Source: Confluentibacter citreus
GTDB taxonomy: Bacteria > Bacteroidota > Bacteroidia > Flavobacteriales > Flavobacteriaceae
DNA: 64,000 nucleotides
Direction: 5' to 3'
Assembly: GCF_002807055.1 (NCBI RefSeq)
Contig: NZ_NIXN01000005.1
Span: 124,001 to 188,000 of the forward strand
Part shown: piece after piece, positions 26,169-37,645 of the stretch
How positions within the stretch are numbered: position 1 is the first letter of the stretch
Layout: each line of letters opens with the position of its first letter
Notes under the pieces: model-generated
Told to the model about the DNA's origin: nothing
Databases searched by the model: none
Seen by the model: the letters and a program-made list of their open reading frames with translations, nothing else
Position numbers and translations under genes: made by a program

Positions 26169-26780
26169 TTAAAACAAATGGCTTTTTAATTTGAAAAGTG
26201 TTGTAACATCTTCTGTCTCGGGGTTGATGTACCAGGTGGCAATACCTAAAGCATTTGCTGTTTTAATGTTGTCCTTATTATCATCAATAAACAAGCAGTC
26301 TTTAGCTATTAAATTGTTTTCCTTCAAAACAAATTCAAAAATATCCCGATTTGGTTTTCTTAAATGAATCTCATGTGACAAGTAAAACGCATCAAAGCAA
26401 TTTTTGAATTCCTCATAAAATGGCACGTTTTTTTTAATCCAATCCATATGAAGTTCGTTGGTATTACTCAATAGAATCAATTTATATTTTGAAGATATCT
26501 TTAACTCTTTTAAAAAATCCAATCGATGTTTCGGAAAATCTTTTAGCATGAAATTCCAAATATCAATAAGACCTTCTTCAGTAAGTTTAGGGAAGTTTTC
26601 AGTATAAAATTCCAAAAATTCATCTGTTGAAATTAAGCCCTGTTCATAAAAGCTATTGAACGCTATCATTTCTTCCGAAAATGCATCAATTTTAAAATGT
26701 TTGAACGCATTTTGTGTAAATCCCTCAATATCCAAATTTATGAACACATTGCCAAAATCAAAAATAATCGCTTTAATCAT
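26169..26780 (-). CDS. HAD-superfamily hydrolase (subfamily IA)
   Basis: 203 residues. Motif I is IFDFGNVF with nucleophile Asp8, motif II is LLSNTN, and motif IV is FIDDNKDNI. A helical cap lies between motifs I and II. It is a small-molecule phosphatase of the YihX/epoxide-hydrolase-like type. The start overlaps the end of ribD by 8 bases on the same strand. This suggests co-expression and makes it a candidate for the 'missing' flavin-pathway phosphatase (5-amino-6-ribitylamino-uracil phosphate), which is an inference from position only. Confidence 0.85.
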   Translation of the reverse strand: MIKAIIFDFGNVFINLDIEGFTQNAFKHFKIDAFSEEMIAFNSFYEQGLISTDEFLEFYTENFPKLTEEGLIDIWNFMLKDFPKHRLDFLKELKISSKYKLILLSNTNELHMDWIKKNVPFYEEFKNCFDAFYLSHEIHLRKPNRDIFEFVLKENNLIAKDCLFIDDNKDNIKTANALGIATWYINPETEDVTTLFKLKSHLF

Positions 26781-27777
26781 TTCTATATGTTTTAAGAATA
26801 TCGTCCTTAATGTTTTCTTCAGAAATTAATTTACCATGTAAATGGGGTGCTTTAAGTCCTTTGTTGAATTGAACATCACCTGTAAAAATTCTGGCTTCAT
26901 CCCAGAGATTTTCATCAATAAAAGTTTGTAAAGTATGTTTTCCGCCTTCAATAATTACAGAGTTTATATCCTTCTGAAATAGTAAGTCACAGATTTGTAT
27001 TGCGACATCTTTTGAGAAATCTATATTATTTTTTGAGATGACCATTGTTTGAGCTTCATCATTAAAAACAGCTTGATTTTTAGGGAGTTTTAAATTCTTA
27101 TCCAAAACAATCCGAATGGGATTTTGCCCCGTCCAATCCCTTACCGTTAAACTCGGATTATCCTGTAAAACCGTATTGGTGCCAACTAAAATGGCTTGTT
27201 CCTCGGCACGCCATTTATGGGTTAATTGTCTGGAATACTCGTTACTAATCCACACAGGTTTTTGCTCTTTTTTTGTTTCAGGAGCTATAAAACCATCTTT
27301 GGTTTCTGCCCATTTCAAAATAATATATGGACGTTTTTTGTTGTGAAATGTGAAGAAACGCTTATGGTGTTTCTTACATTCATCTTCTAAAACACCAACA
27401 GTTACTTGGCAACCAGCATTTTTAAGTTTTTCAACACCTTTTCCAGCAACTTTAATGTTGTCATCGATACATCCAATAACCACGTTTGGTATGTTATATT
27501 TAATAATGAGGTCGCTACACGGTGGCGTTTTACCAAAATGGGAACAAGGTTCTAAAGTCACATATTGTGTTGCATCCTTTAAAAGATTTTTATCAACAAC
27601 GGAATTTATAGCGTTTACTTCGGCGTGGTTGCCACCATAAGTACTGGTGAAACCTTCACCAATAATTATGCTATTGTGAACAATCACACAGCCTACCATG
27701 GGGTTGGGACGTGTGCTTCCCAAACCATTTTTGGCAATTTCAATACAACGTTTTATGTATTTTTCATGTATATTCAC
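26773..27777 (-). CDS. ribD: bifunctional riboflavin biosynthesis deaminase/reductase RibD
   Basis: 334 residues. The deaminase domain (about 1-145) has the zinc ligands HAEVNAI and PCSHFGKTPPC. The reductase domain (about 146-334) has GTNTVLQDNPSLTVR and the VIIEGGKHT segment. It catalyses the second and third steps from GTP to riboflavin. The start is a GTG at 27777, directly preceding NIHEKYIKRC, the usual N-terminus. It is divergent from a GNAT gene only 22 bp away, so the promoters must overlap. Confidence 0.95.
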   Translation of the reverse strand: MNIHEKYIKRCIEIAKNGLGSTRPNPMVGCVIVHNSIIIGEGFTSTYGGNHAEVNAINSVVDKNLLKDATQYVTLEPCSHFGKTPPCSDLIIKYNIPNVVIGCIDDNIKVAGKGVEKLKNAGCQVTVGVLEDECKKHHKRFFTFHNKKRPYIILKWAETKDGFIAPETKKEQKPVWISNEYSRQLTHKWRAEEQAILVGTNTVLQDNPSLTVRDWTGQNPIRIVLDKNLKLPKNQAVFNDEAQTMVISKNNIDFSKDVAIQICDLLFQKDINSVIIEGGKHTLQTFIDENLWDEARIFTGDVQFNKGLKAPHLHGKLISEENIKDDILKTYRND

Positions 27778-27799
27778 GCCACAAAAATAAGGCTAAATA

Positions 27800-28287
27800 A
27801 TGGGTATAAACAATATCATTATTAGAGAAATTCAACCAGAGGATAATCGGCAAATTGAGCAGGTCATTCGAGCGTGTTTTCACGAATTTAAAATTCCTTT
27901 GGAAGGCACTGCTTATTCGGATATTGAAACAGCAAAGATGTTTGAATCCTATCAAAATGCTAATGAGGTTTATTTTGTAATTGATGTCAATGGGAAAGTC
28001 CTTGGCGGCGGCGGCGTGAAACCATTAAAGGATTTCGAAACCGAGATTTGCGAAATTCAGAAAATGTATTTTTCGCCAGAAGTAAGAGGTAAAGGGTTTG
28101 GTAAACAATTATTCGAAAGGTGTTTAAAATCTGCAAAAGATTTAGGTTATAAACAATGCTATATAGAGTCTGCATCACAGCTTAAGGCAGCTATACATAT
28201 TTATGAATCTTATGGTTTTAAGCATATACCAGGCGCATTAGGAAATACAGGACACTATTCTTGTGGGGTTTGGATGATAAAGGATTT

Positions 28288-28291
<4 letters not shown>
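27800..28291 (+). CDS. GNAT family N-acetyltransferase
   Basis: 163 residues, a single GNAT domain. The acetyl-CoA pyrophosphate loop is VRGKGFGKQLF and the C-terminal YESYGFKHI segment is typical. The substrate is unknown. It ends in an ATGA overlap with prmC, which suggests translational coupling. Confidence 0.88.
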
Positions 28292-31142
<2,851 letters not shown>

Positions 31143-31155
31143 AATATTATTTCAT

Positions 31156-31205
31156 CGATAAAATGTTAATTTTTATCGTTTAATAGTGCGAATGTTTTAT
31201 ATTTG
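31156..31205 (+). promoter_or_regulatory. promoter with 8-bp-arm inverted repeat (YhhN-like gene 1)
   Basis: CGATAAAA (31156-31163), 7-nt spacer, TTTTATCG (31171-31178). The right arm covers the expected -33 position. The -7 box TATATTTG is at 31198-31205. Part of the region is repeated upstream of the paralogue at 32262. Confidence 0.6.
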
Positions 31206-31220
31206 TCAGGTAAAAATTTG

Positions 31221-31943
31221 ATGTCTCTCATGAATAAATCTATATTCTTGGTTGGTTTGGTTTTATTAATTTATGCACTTTTTGTTGTTTTCCAATTTAG
31301 TGGTCATGACTTATTAGCTTTCAACTTTAGATCTTTGATATTTCCAGCGGTTGCCCTAACTTATTTTATATGCGTTAAGGAAAAATCTGTTTTTTTTATT
31401 TTGTTTTTAATTTTTTACTCTTTATCTGAGCTATTAGCTTTAATTTCAGATAAATTAAGCTACAGTGTTGATTATTTATTAGGAAACATACTTTATATTC
31501 TGGCGTATTTAATGTTATTCATTAAAATTTGTAAATCCATTAGTTTAGCTCACGTACTTAAAAATTTCAAAATACATATACTAGTATTGACTGCTTTAAA
31601 TATTTATATTGTATATGTTTTACAAGTTATTATAGGACCTCATGTAGAATTGAACCATGAATATTTTGTTGAGCTAGTTTATAATATTGTTATGCTTTTA
31701 TTGTTGTCTAGTTCTCTTTTAAATTATTTTTATAGAGATAATAAAAAGTCTTTATATTTATTTATAGGATCTCTTTGTATTGTGTTTTCTGAAGTAATAA
31801 GCGTTGCCTATTTATATGTGGCAGAACAAGATTTACTCAGTTTTACGGCTGTGTCATTAGCATTAATTGCGTTTTATTTCTTCTATCAGCAGTCTAAACT
31901 AGAAAATGAGGAATCAATAAATAATAATATGCTAATTGATTAG
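31221..31943 (+). CDS. YhhN-like integral membrane protein (paralogue 1)
   Basis: About 240 residues from the ATG at 31221; an ATG at 31230 is equally possible. A TTG at 31203 lies inside the promoter box and is rejected. About eight hydrophobic helices fill the whole chain, as in the YhhN/TMEM86 (lysoplasmalogenase) fold. The key acidic residues of true lysoplasmalogenases are not clearly recognised, so enzyme activity is uncertain. It shares size, topology and an upstream element with the gene at 32329. Confidence 0.6.
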   Translation: MSLMNKSIFLVGLVLLIYALFVVFQFSGHDLLAFNFRSLIFPAVALTYFICVKEKSVFFILFLIFYSLSELLALISDKLSYSVDYLLGNILYILAYLMLFIKICKSISLAHVLKNFKIHILVLTALNIYIVYVLQVIIGPHVELNHEYFVELVYNIVMLLLLSSSLLNYFYRDNKKSLYLFIGSLCIVFSEVISVAYLYVAEQDLLSFTAVSLALIAFYFFYQQSKLENEESINNNMLID

Positions 31944-32150
31944 CTTCTATTCATAAGGGATGATTTTTCTTTATAAATAGAATAAATAGCTGCAAGAATA
32001 AAAATGCTAGCTATAATTAAATTCCAATACTAATTTCTTCTATTGGTTCTTGCTTATTTTTTTCAAAAAAACAAACACTACTGAAAAGCGGTAAGTCCAC
32101 ACCATATATGTTAATTAAAAGCGCGTAGAATTATTCTAATTACATACGAT
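31940..32150 (-). pseudogene. remnant of a membrane protein gene, frameshifted
   Basis: On the minus strand, two adjoining frames read like protein. One, ending at 32017, gives NIYGVDLPLFSSVCFFEKN. The other, ending with a TAA at 31940-31942, gives YWNLIIASIFILAAIYSIYK followed by a charged tail. The second looks like a C-terminal membrane helix, and its stop overlaps the stop of the convergent gene, as is common for real convergent genes. A stop and a frame change separate the pieces, and no start is seen. Confidence 0.4.
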
Positions 32151-32328
32151 ATGCTTTTTTTCAAATTGCATCATTCACTTGAATGTTAAACATAGCTTTT
32201 GCATTTTTTAGTGCGATTTTTAATATTATTAATTGATTTCAAACTAAAATTTAACAATATAATCGATGAAATGTCATTTTTTTTCGATGTAATTAATTAT
32301 ATTTGTAGCCCTACTTATATAATCTACT
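31944..32328. other. 385-bp intergenic region between the two YhhN-like genes
   Basis: It contains the minus-strand gene remnant in its left half and the promoter and shared regulatory element of the second YhhN-like gene in its right end (32262-32305). The rest is AT-rich, with nothing further recognisable. Confidence 0.5.
32262..32305 (+). promoter_or_regulatory. shared regulatory element and -7 box (YhhN-like gene 2)
   Basis: ATCGATGAAATGTCAT and the following T run with TCGAT match the region at 31154-31185 at about 25 of 30 positions. The -7 box TATATTTG is at 32298-32305 and predicts a leader of under 20 nt. Confidence 0.55.
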
Positions 32329-33090
32329 ATGAAAAAAATATTCACGATTGGCTATGAGGCCATATTTTTTTTCGCTTTATTGTTATTGATAACTTTAAAT
32401 ATTTTTGCGGCTTACGTCGAAAATCCTTTGCTTTTGAATGCTTCTAAAGCTCTATTTATACCCTTTTTTTTAATAGCTTTCTGCATTAAGAACAGAATTA
32501 TAAATTTGGTGTTTATTGCTTTTTTAGTATTCTCATTTTTAGGTGACGCATCTGGGCTGTTTTTAGTGAATGATTCTGGAACAGCTAGCTCAAACGCCAT
32601 GTATTTGTTTAGTTATATAGGTTTAATTGTGATTGGTGCTTCCAAATTCAAGCTTGTGGATATTGATAAGGTAGTTGGTTTTTATTTACTGGGTATTTTA
32701 TTAATTAACGGTTATTTTTTATACTCATTATGCAGTATGCTGAGCGCTTTGATAGTAGACGGTACGGAAATGATTTTGTTTGGAACAAAAAGTATGGCAT
32801 TAATTCTGTTGGTGTTTATCTCTTTTGCAGTATACCTTGGTAAACAGACAAAAGCATCCATTCTTTTTTTAATGATGGCCATATGTTTTGCCTTTTCTGA
32901 TGTTCTAGATTATGTAGTACATTATTATGTTTATAATTGGAGTATTTTAATGATAGATAGACTTTTACATATTGCAGCTTTGTTTTTTGCCTTTCAATAC
33001 ATTATTGAAACCAATAAAGTATCTAAAGGTCTGTATGTGGAGAAAGATGTGCTAGAAAAAACATTTTCTAGAGGTAAGGTATTGGCTTAA
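32329..33090 (+). CDS. YhhN-like integral membrane protein (paralogue 2)
   Basis: 253 residues with about eight membrane helices. The segment FSFLGDASGLF resembles the conserved F-x-L-x-GD motif of YhhN/TMEM86 proteins, and FAFSDVLDYVVHYY a second acidic motif. YhhN-fold enzymes hydrolyse the vinyl-ether bond of lysoplasmalogens; whether this one does is unknown. Its 3' end overlaps the convergent metallophosphatase gene by 4 bases. Confidence 0.65.
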   Translation: MKKIFTIGYEAIFFFALLLLITLNIFAAYVENPLLLNASKALFIPFFLIAFCIKNRIINLVFIAFLVFSFLGDASGLFLVNDSGTASSNAMYLFSYIGLIVIGASKFKLVDIDKVVGFYLLGILLINGYFLYSLCSMLSALIVDGTEMILFGTKSMALILLVFISFAVYLGKQTKASILFLMMAICFAFSDVLDYVVHYYVYNWSILMIDRLLHIAALFFAFQYIIETNKVSKGLYVEKDVLEKTFSRGKVLA

Positions 33091-34004
33091 ACGGTAATAG
33101 ATGTTCCATGGGCGCTTTTATTTTTTTCAGAGTCAAAATAAAAATCGATGCGTCCTAAATTTATACCATAACAACCCACTTGGTTTACAAGCATATTTTT
33201 GCCTTCTATATTTTTTACTATAGTCGGTTTTGATAAAAAGGTATGAGTATGACCGCCAATTATTAAGTCGATGTTTTTTGTGGCCGCTGCCAATTTTAAA
33301 TCACTTATTTTATTTGGATTTTCTTTGAAATCATATCCTAAATGAGATAAACATATAATCAAATCACAAGCTTCGTCATCTTTTAAAATTCGAGTCATTT
33401 CCTGTGCCGTTTCTATTGGGTCTAAATATTTGGTTTCTTTGTACATGTTTTTATCAACCAAGCCCTCTAATTCAATGCCTAATCCAAAAACACCTATCTT
33501 AATATTATCTTTTTTAAATACTCTATAGGGTTTTGAATGTGTGTCCATAATCGTGTTTGAAAAATCATAATTTGAACAGATAAAATCAAATTTAGCATGC
33601 GGCAATTGGGCATATAGACCATCTATACCATTATCGAAATCATGATTGCCAATGGTTGATGCGTCATATTTTAACATGCTCATTAACTTAAATTCCAATT
33701 CGCCTCCATAATAATTAAAGTATGGCGTACCTTGAAAAATATCACCGGCATCCAATAAAAGCGTATTAGGGTTTTCTCTTCTAATGGATTCAATCAAACT
33801 GGCTCTACGGGCAACACCACCTTTATTAGCATTTCGCCCGTCTTCTGGACCAAACACATCGATATGACTGTGCACATCATTGGTATGCAAAATGGTTATT
33901 TGCGATGTTTTAACTGGGATTGAGAACGATTGTAACCCAAAACCGCTTAATGTTAAGGCTCCAGTAGCTACGGATGTTTTTTGTAAAAAATCTCTACGTT
34001 TCAT
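33087..34004 (-). CDS. 5'-nucleotidase, metallophosphatase half (Tat-exported)
   Basis: 305 residues with a twin-arginine-type signal (MKRRDFLQKTSVATGALTLS). The calcineurin-like domain shows ILHTNDVHSH, DAGDIFQGTPYF, GNHDFDNG and GGHTHTF, which are the dinuclear metal ligands of UshA-type 5'-nucleotidases. The C-terminal substrate-binding domain of UshA is absent here and is encoded by the preceding gene of the operon (34004-34774), with a one-base overlap. Predicted periplasmic nucleotide or sugar-nucleotide hydrolase acting as a two-subunit enzyme. Confidence 0.9.
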   Translation of the reverse strand: MKRRDFLQKTSVATGALTLSGFGLQSFSIPVKTSQITILHTNDVHSHIDVFGPEDGRNANKGGVARRASLIESIRRENPNTLLLDAGDIFQGTPYFNYYGGELEFKLMSMLKYDASTIGNHDFDNGIDGLYAQLPHAKFDFICSNYDFSNTIMDTHSKPYRVFKKDNIKIGVFGLGIELEGLVDKNMYKETKYLDPIETAQEMTRILKDDEACDLIICLSHLGYDFKENPNKISDLKLAAATKNIDLIIGGHTHTFLSKPTIVKNIEGKNMLVNQVGCYGINLGRIDFYFDSEKNKSAHGTSITV

Positions 34005-34774
34005 TAGTTATTCTTCGTTGTTTTTTGAATAAACCTATCGTCTCTAACCGGACTTATAGTGTCCACTTTTTTAAAATGATCAATCAAAGCATTTCTGATT
34101 TTGTAATTTAAATCATGAACACTATTATTTGGTTTAAAGAAAGTCATATTATCCCCGCCGTTGAATAAATAATCATTGGTGGCGACATAATAGGTGTTAT
34201 TATCTTCAATGTTCTTACCATTTATGGTGGCTTCAACAACATTAAAATTGGTATCAATAATCAGTTTTAATTTGGAAATGGGATGTGCTTTTTTGGACTT
34301 GCTTAAATAAGCAATCAAGCTATCCATTTGGGTTCCTTTCATTTCAACTACCAATAGGGTGTTTTCAAAAGGCATCAATTCAAAAGCTGTTCTCGTAGTA
34401 ACATTTCCTTTAGACATTATGGAGCGAATACCGCCATGATTTAATAAAACCATATCTATATTTTTTCCGGTTCGCTTTTTAAAAATCGGGTTGGCTTCAT
34501 CAAAAACAGCATCCGCCATAAAGTTACCTATGGCGGTGTTAAAATCGCCATCACTTTTAGTATAAGTGCCTGCCGAATAAGCCAACACGCTATCCAAATC
34601 TTTCTGAATATGGCTTCTATAAGGTTTTATAAATGCCTCAATCTCATTATTTGTGGATAAACTATCTGAAATTGAAATTTGTTTTCCTTCAATTTTCGTC
34701 AAGTATAAATGTGGTTCTTTGCAACCGAAAAAGAATACTAAAAGCAAACCGAAAAAAAAAGGTTTAAAAGCCAT
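34004..34774 (-). CDS. 5'-nucleotidase C-terminal-domain lipoprotein
   Basis: 256 residues from the ATG at 34774, chosen because it starts a clear lipoprotein signal (FFFGLLLVFFFGC, with the lipid-modified Cys). A longer open frame upstream is not supported. The body matches the 5'-nucleotidase C-terminal domain: NFMADAVF, NHGGIRS and a substrate-stacking region around YYVATNDYLFNGGDNM. It lacks the metal-binding domain, which is supplied by the next gene. Together the two halves equal one UshA-like enzyme. Confidence 0.88.
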   Translation of the reverse strand: MAFKPFFFGLLLVFFFGCKEPHLYLTKIEGKQISISDSLSTNNEIEAFIKPYRSHIQKDLDSVLAYSAGTYTKSDGDFNTAIGNFMADAVFDEANPIFKKRTGKNIDMVLLNHGGIRSIMSKGNVTTRTAFELMPFENTLLVVEMKGTQMDSLIAYLSKSKKAHPISKLKLIIDTNFNVVEATINGKNIEDNNTYYVATNDYLFNGGDNMTFFKPNNSVHDLNYKIRNALIDHFKKVDTISPVRDDRFIQKTTKNN

Positions 34775-34812
34775 ATATAGATACTTGTGAAATTTTGCTA
34801 ATATTTTGAATC

Positions 34813-34836
34813 TACTTTTGCTACCTTTGCGCAAAG
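34813..34836 (+). promoter_or_regulatory. two -7 boxes overlapped by a 12-bp palindrome
   Basis: TACTTTTG (34813-34820) and TACCTTTG (34822-34829) both fit TAnnTTTG. The perfect palindrome CTTTGCGCAAAG (34825-34836) covers the second box and the likely transcription start, so it is well placed for repression. Confidence 0.5.
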
Positions 34837-34847
34837 TATAAAGGTAA

Positions 34848-35372
34848 ATGTTTTTAAGGGCTTTTAAAGAGAATTCAAATAAAAAGTATTTGAACAAAAT
34901 ATTATCAAATCGTTATGTAAACGTTGAAGATAGTAAGGTTGAAAGCTTGGGAATTATCTTTAATATGAGTGAAAATGAAGATTTCGGACTGTTTAAAAAT
35001 TTAGCAGAAAAAATAAAAATAAACCCCAATAACTTTAAGGTTATAGGTTTTTCCAAAGACAAAAAAGCCGATTTGAATACTTGGGATTTATGTTTTAATC
35101 CAGAAGATTTTGGTTGGAATGGCGAGATAAAGCATGTAGAATTAAAATCTTTTCTAGATAAAAAATTCGATGTTTTAATCAGTTATTATTTGGCGGAGGA
35201 TTTGGAATTGAAATTACTAACGGCCACATCAAAAGCCCAATTTAAAGTAGGTATTTTGCAGAGTGAGCCCAGATTGAACGATTTAATAATTAATACCAAT
35301 TTAAAAGAATTTGATGTATTTGAAAATGAGGTTTTTAAATACTTAACTATATTAAATAAAATTAAAAAATGA
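34848..35372 (+). CDS. conserved protein of unknown function (DUF6913-like)
   Basis: 174 residues, soluble, no signal. The N-terminal stretch is basic and the segment [30 protein letters not shown] is the most family-like part. It probably belongs to the small flavobacterial family found upstream of dapA that is now labelled DUF6913; I am not certain of the number. Its stop overlaps the dapA start by 4 bases, so the two are coupled. Confidence 0.65.
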   Translation: MFLRAFKENSNKKYLNKILSNRYVNVEDSKVESLGIIFNMSENEDFGLFKNLAEKIKINPNNFKVIGFSKDKKADLNTWDLCFNPEDFGWNGEIKHVELKSFLDKKFDVLISYYLAEDLELKLLTATSKAQFKVGILQSEPRLNDLIINTNLKEFDVFENEVFKYLTILNKIKK

Positions 35373-36247
35373 ACAGTAAGTTTCTAGGAACTGGAGTTGC
35401 TTTAGTTACACCATTTAAAACGGATTTAAGCATAGATCATGAGGCGTTAACAAAGATCGTTAACTTCAATATAGATAATGGAACAGATTATCTTGTAATT
35501 TGTGGTACAACAGCAGAAAGCGTAACCATTACAAAGCAGGAAAAACAAGATATTATTGAAACAATTTCTAAAGCCAATAATGGGCGTGTGCCTTTAGTGT
35601 TAGGTATAGGTGGAAGCAATACCATGCAAGTTATTGAAGAAATAAAAACGACTGATTTAAACGGTATGGATGCCATTTTATCAGTATCACCATATTATAC
35701 AAAGCCAACTCAAGAAGGCATTTACCAGCACTTTAAAGCCATATCTGAGGTATCACCTGTGCCAGTAATTTTATATAATGTCCCAGGTCGTACATCCAAA
35801 AATATGGAGCCAGAAACTACTTTGAGATTGGCAAACGATTTTGATAATATTATTGGTATTAAAGAAGCATGTAACAATGTGGCGCAGTATTTAAAATTAT
35901 TGAAAGATAAACCAGAAGATTTCTTGATTATTTCAGGGGATGATGACTTAGCGCTTGGTGTTGTTTTAGCTGGTGGCGCGGGTGTTATATCTGTTATAGG
36001 TCAGGCGTTTCCAGAAGATTTTTCTAAAATGATACGTTTAGGCTTGGAGGGGCATGCTAAAGAAGCCTACAAACTTCATTTTAAATTAATGGATGTGATT
36101 GGTTATATATTTGAAGAGAATAATCCTGCTGGTATAAAAGCCGTTTTCGAAGCTTTAAATCTATGTCAAGACACCGTAAGATTACCATTGGTTCCTGCTT
36201 CAAAAGGTTTGAAAGCTAAAATAGTTGATTATGTAAATCAATATTAG
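35369..36247 (+). CDS. dapA: 4-hydroxy-tetrahydrodipicolinate synthase
   Basis: 292 residues, a TIM barrel. The Schiff-base Lys lies in IIGIKEACN, the proton-relay Tyr in VILYNVPGR and the Thr pair in CGTTAES. It condenses pyruvate with aspartate semialdehyde, the first committed step of the lysine/DAP pathway that dapF (18.2 kb) continues. Confidence 0.96.
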   Translation: MNSKFLGTGVALVTPFKTDLSIDHEALTKIVNFNIDNGTDYLVICGTTAESVTITKQEKQDIIETISKANNGRVPLVLGIGGSNTMQVIEEIKTTDLNGMDAILSVSPYYTKPTQEGIYQHFKAISEVSPVPVILYNVPGRTSKNMEPETTLRLANDFDNIIGIKEACNNVAQYLKLLKDKPEDFLIISGDDDLALGVVLAGGAGVISVIGQAFPEDFSKMIRLGLEGHAKEAYKLHFKLMDVIGYIFEENNPAGIKAVFEALNLCQDTVRLPLVPASKGLKAKIVDYVNQY

Positions 36248-36337
36248 TGTGTTAAATATAACTTAAACCTTATTTACACTGTATTTTAGAGGCTATTTTC
36301 GTGTGAAATTATATTTTTAAAATCCATTAAAATAACT

Positions 36338-36345
36338 TAATTTTG
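36338..36345 (+). promoter_or_regulatory. -7 box upstream of bamD operon
   Basis: TAATTTTG fits TAnnTTTG and lies about 108 bp before the bamD ATG, giving a leader of about 100 nt. No exact -33 TTG is present. Confidence 0.45.
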
Positions 36346-36452
36346 CCTCTTGTTTGAAATTTATGAAATGAACGGCGTTAAGGTTTTAGTCATAAGGCTT
36401 TATTTAATATAGCAAATTACATCTCTCAGATAAAAGCAAAGCATACAAACAG

Positions 36453-37295
36453 ATGAAACATTTTCTTTACATATTAATTTTACTTTCAGTTTTAAGCTCT
36501 TGTAGCGAATATCAAAAGGCCTTAAAATCTGAAGATATTGCTGAAAAGTTTAAATTGGGAGATTCTCTTTATAGCCAAGGGAAATACGAAAAAGCAAACA
36601 AGCTTTTTGCACAAATCGTTCCAAGTTACAGAGGAAAGCCTCAAGCCGAAAAATTGATGTACTTGTATTCCAATACATTTTACAAAATGAAAGATTATTA
36701 TACAGCTGCCTATCAATTTGAACGTTTTGCTTCTAGCTATCCCGCAAGTGAGAAAGTAGAAGAAACTACTTTTTTAAGTGCAAAAAGTTATTACATGTTA
36801 TCTCCGGAATATGCTAAAGATCAAACCGAGACTAAAGATGCAATTGAGAAGTTGCAAAATTTCCTTAACCTATATCCAGAATCGGAATATGCAGTAGAAG
36901 CAAATCAGCTTTTTAAGGAACTGGATTTTAAATTAGAGAAAAAAGCATATGAAATTGCTAAACAATACGCATTGATAGCTCCCGGATTCACAAAGGATTT
37001 TAATGCAGCTATAAAATCTTTTGACAATTTTATTTTTGAATTTCCAGGTTCTGTATTAAGGGAAGATGCCTTGTTCTACAAATTTGATGCGGCTTACCAA
37101 CAAGCCATGAATAGTGTGGAGAATAAAATTGTTTCAAATATGATTGTTCCTTTAAGGAAGAACCGTTTGGCACAAGCAAAAGAGTATTATACAACGTTTA
37201 AAAAAAGCTATGGAAATTCAAAATATATAGCTGAAGCCGATAAAATGGCGCTTACAATAGAAGAGGAATTAAAAAATTACAGCAATAAAAGTTAA
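36453..37295 (+). CDS. bamD: outer membrane assembly lipoprotein BamD
   Basis: 280 residues with a lipoprotein signal ending at Cys (LILLSVLSSCS). Tandem TPR-like helices carry the BamD/YfiO pattern (KYEKANKLFAQIVPSYRG, FERFASSYPAS). It is a core partner of BamA in outer-membrane protein insertion. It is the first gene of a compact run: bamD-rpoZ-coaBC-DUF4835-recN. Confidence 0.93.
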   Translation: MKHFLYILILLSVLSSCSEYQKALKSEDIAEKFKLGDSLYSQGKYEKANKLFAQIVPSYRGKPQAEKLMYLYSNTFYKMKDYYTAAYQFERFASSYPASEKVEETTFLSAKSYYMLSPEYAKDQTETKDAIEKLQNFLNLYPESEYAVEANQLFKELDFKLEKKAYEIAKQYALIAPGFTKDFNAAIKSFDNFIFEFPGSVLREDALFYKFDAAYQQAMNSVENKIVSNMIVPLRKNRLAQAKEYYTTFKKSYGNSKYIAEADKMALTIEEELKNYSNKS

Positions 37296-37307
37296 ATAGC
37301 AATACCA

Positions 37308-37637
37308 ATGGATTTAAAAAGAACGAATGCTCCAGTTAATACCATAACGTATGATAGAAATCAAATAGATGAGCCAACAGAGAATATCTATGAGTCCATT
37401 TCCATCATTGCAAGACGTGCCGAGCAAATTAATACAGAGATTAAAAGAGAACTAATTGATAAGTTGGAAGAATTTGCAACTTACAATGACAGTCTTGAAG
37501 AAATCTTTGAAAACAAAGAACAAATTGAGGTATCTAAATTTTATGAAAAATTACCAAAACCTCATGCGTTGGCTGTTCAAGAATGGTTAACAGATAAAAT
37601 CTATTTTAGAAATACTGAGGAAGATTCTCAGGAATAA
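37308..37637 (+). CDS. rpoZ: RNA polymerase omega subunit
   Basis: 109 residues with the omega core NIYESISIIARRAEQINTEIK, typical of Bacteroidota, where the protein carries a longer C-terminal extension. It stabilises the beta' subunit. It is placed between bamD and coaBC, 12 and 8 bp from each. Confidence 0.88.
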   Translation: MDLKRTNAPVNTITYDRNQIDEPTENIYESISIIARRAEQINTEIKRELIDKLEEFATYNDSLEEIFENKEQIEVSKFYEKLPKPHALAVQEWLTDKIYFRNTEEDSQE

Positions 37638-37645
37638 TTTTTAAA

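Noticed and set aside
34775-34897. Longer N-terminus for the 5'-nucleotidase lipoprotein (start at 34897)
   Set aside because: It would place 41 basic residues before a clear lipoprotein signal, and would overlap the divergent promoter and the start of the opposite gene.
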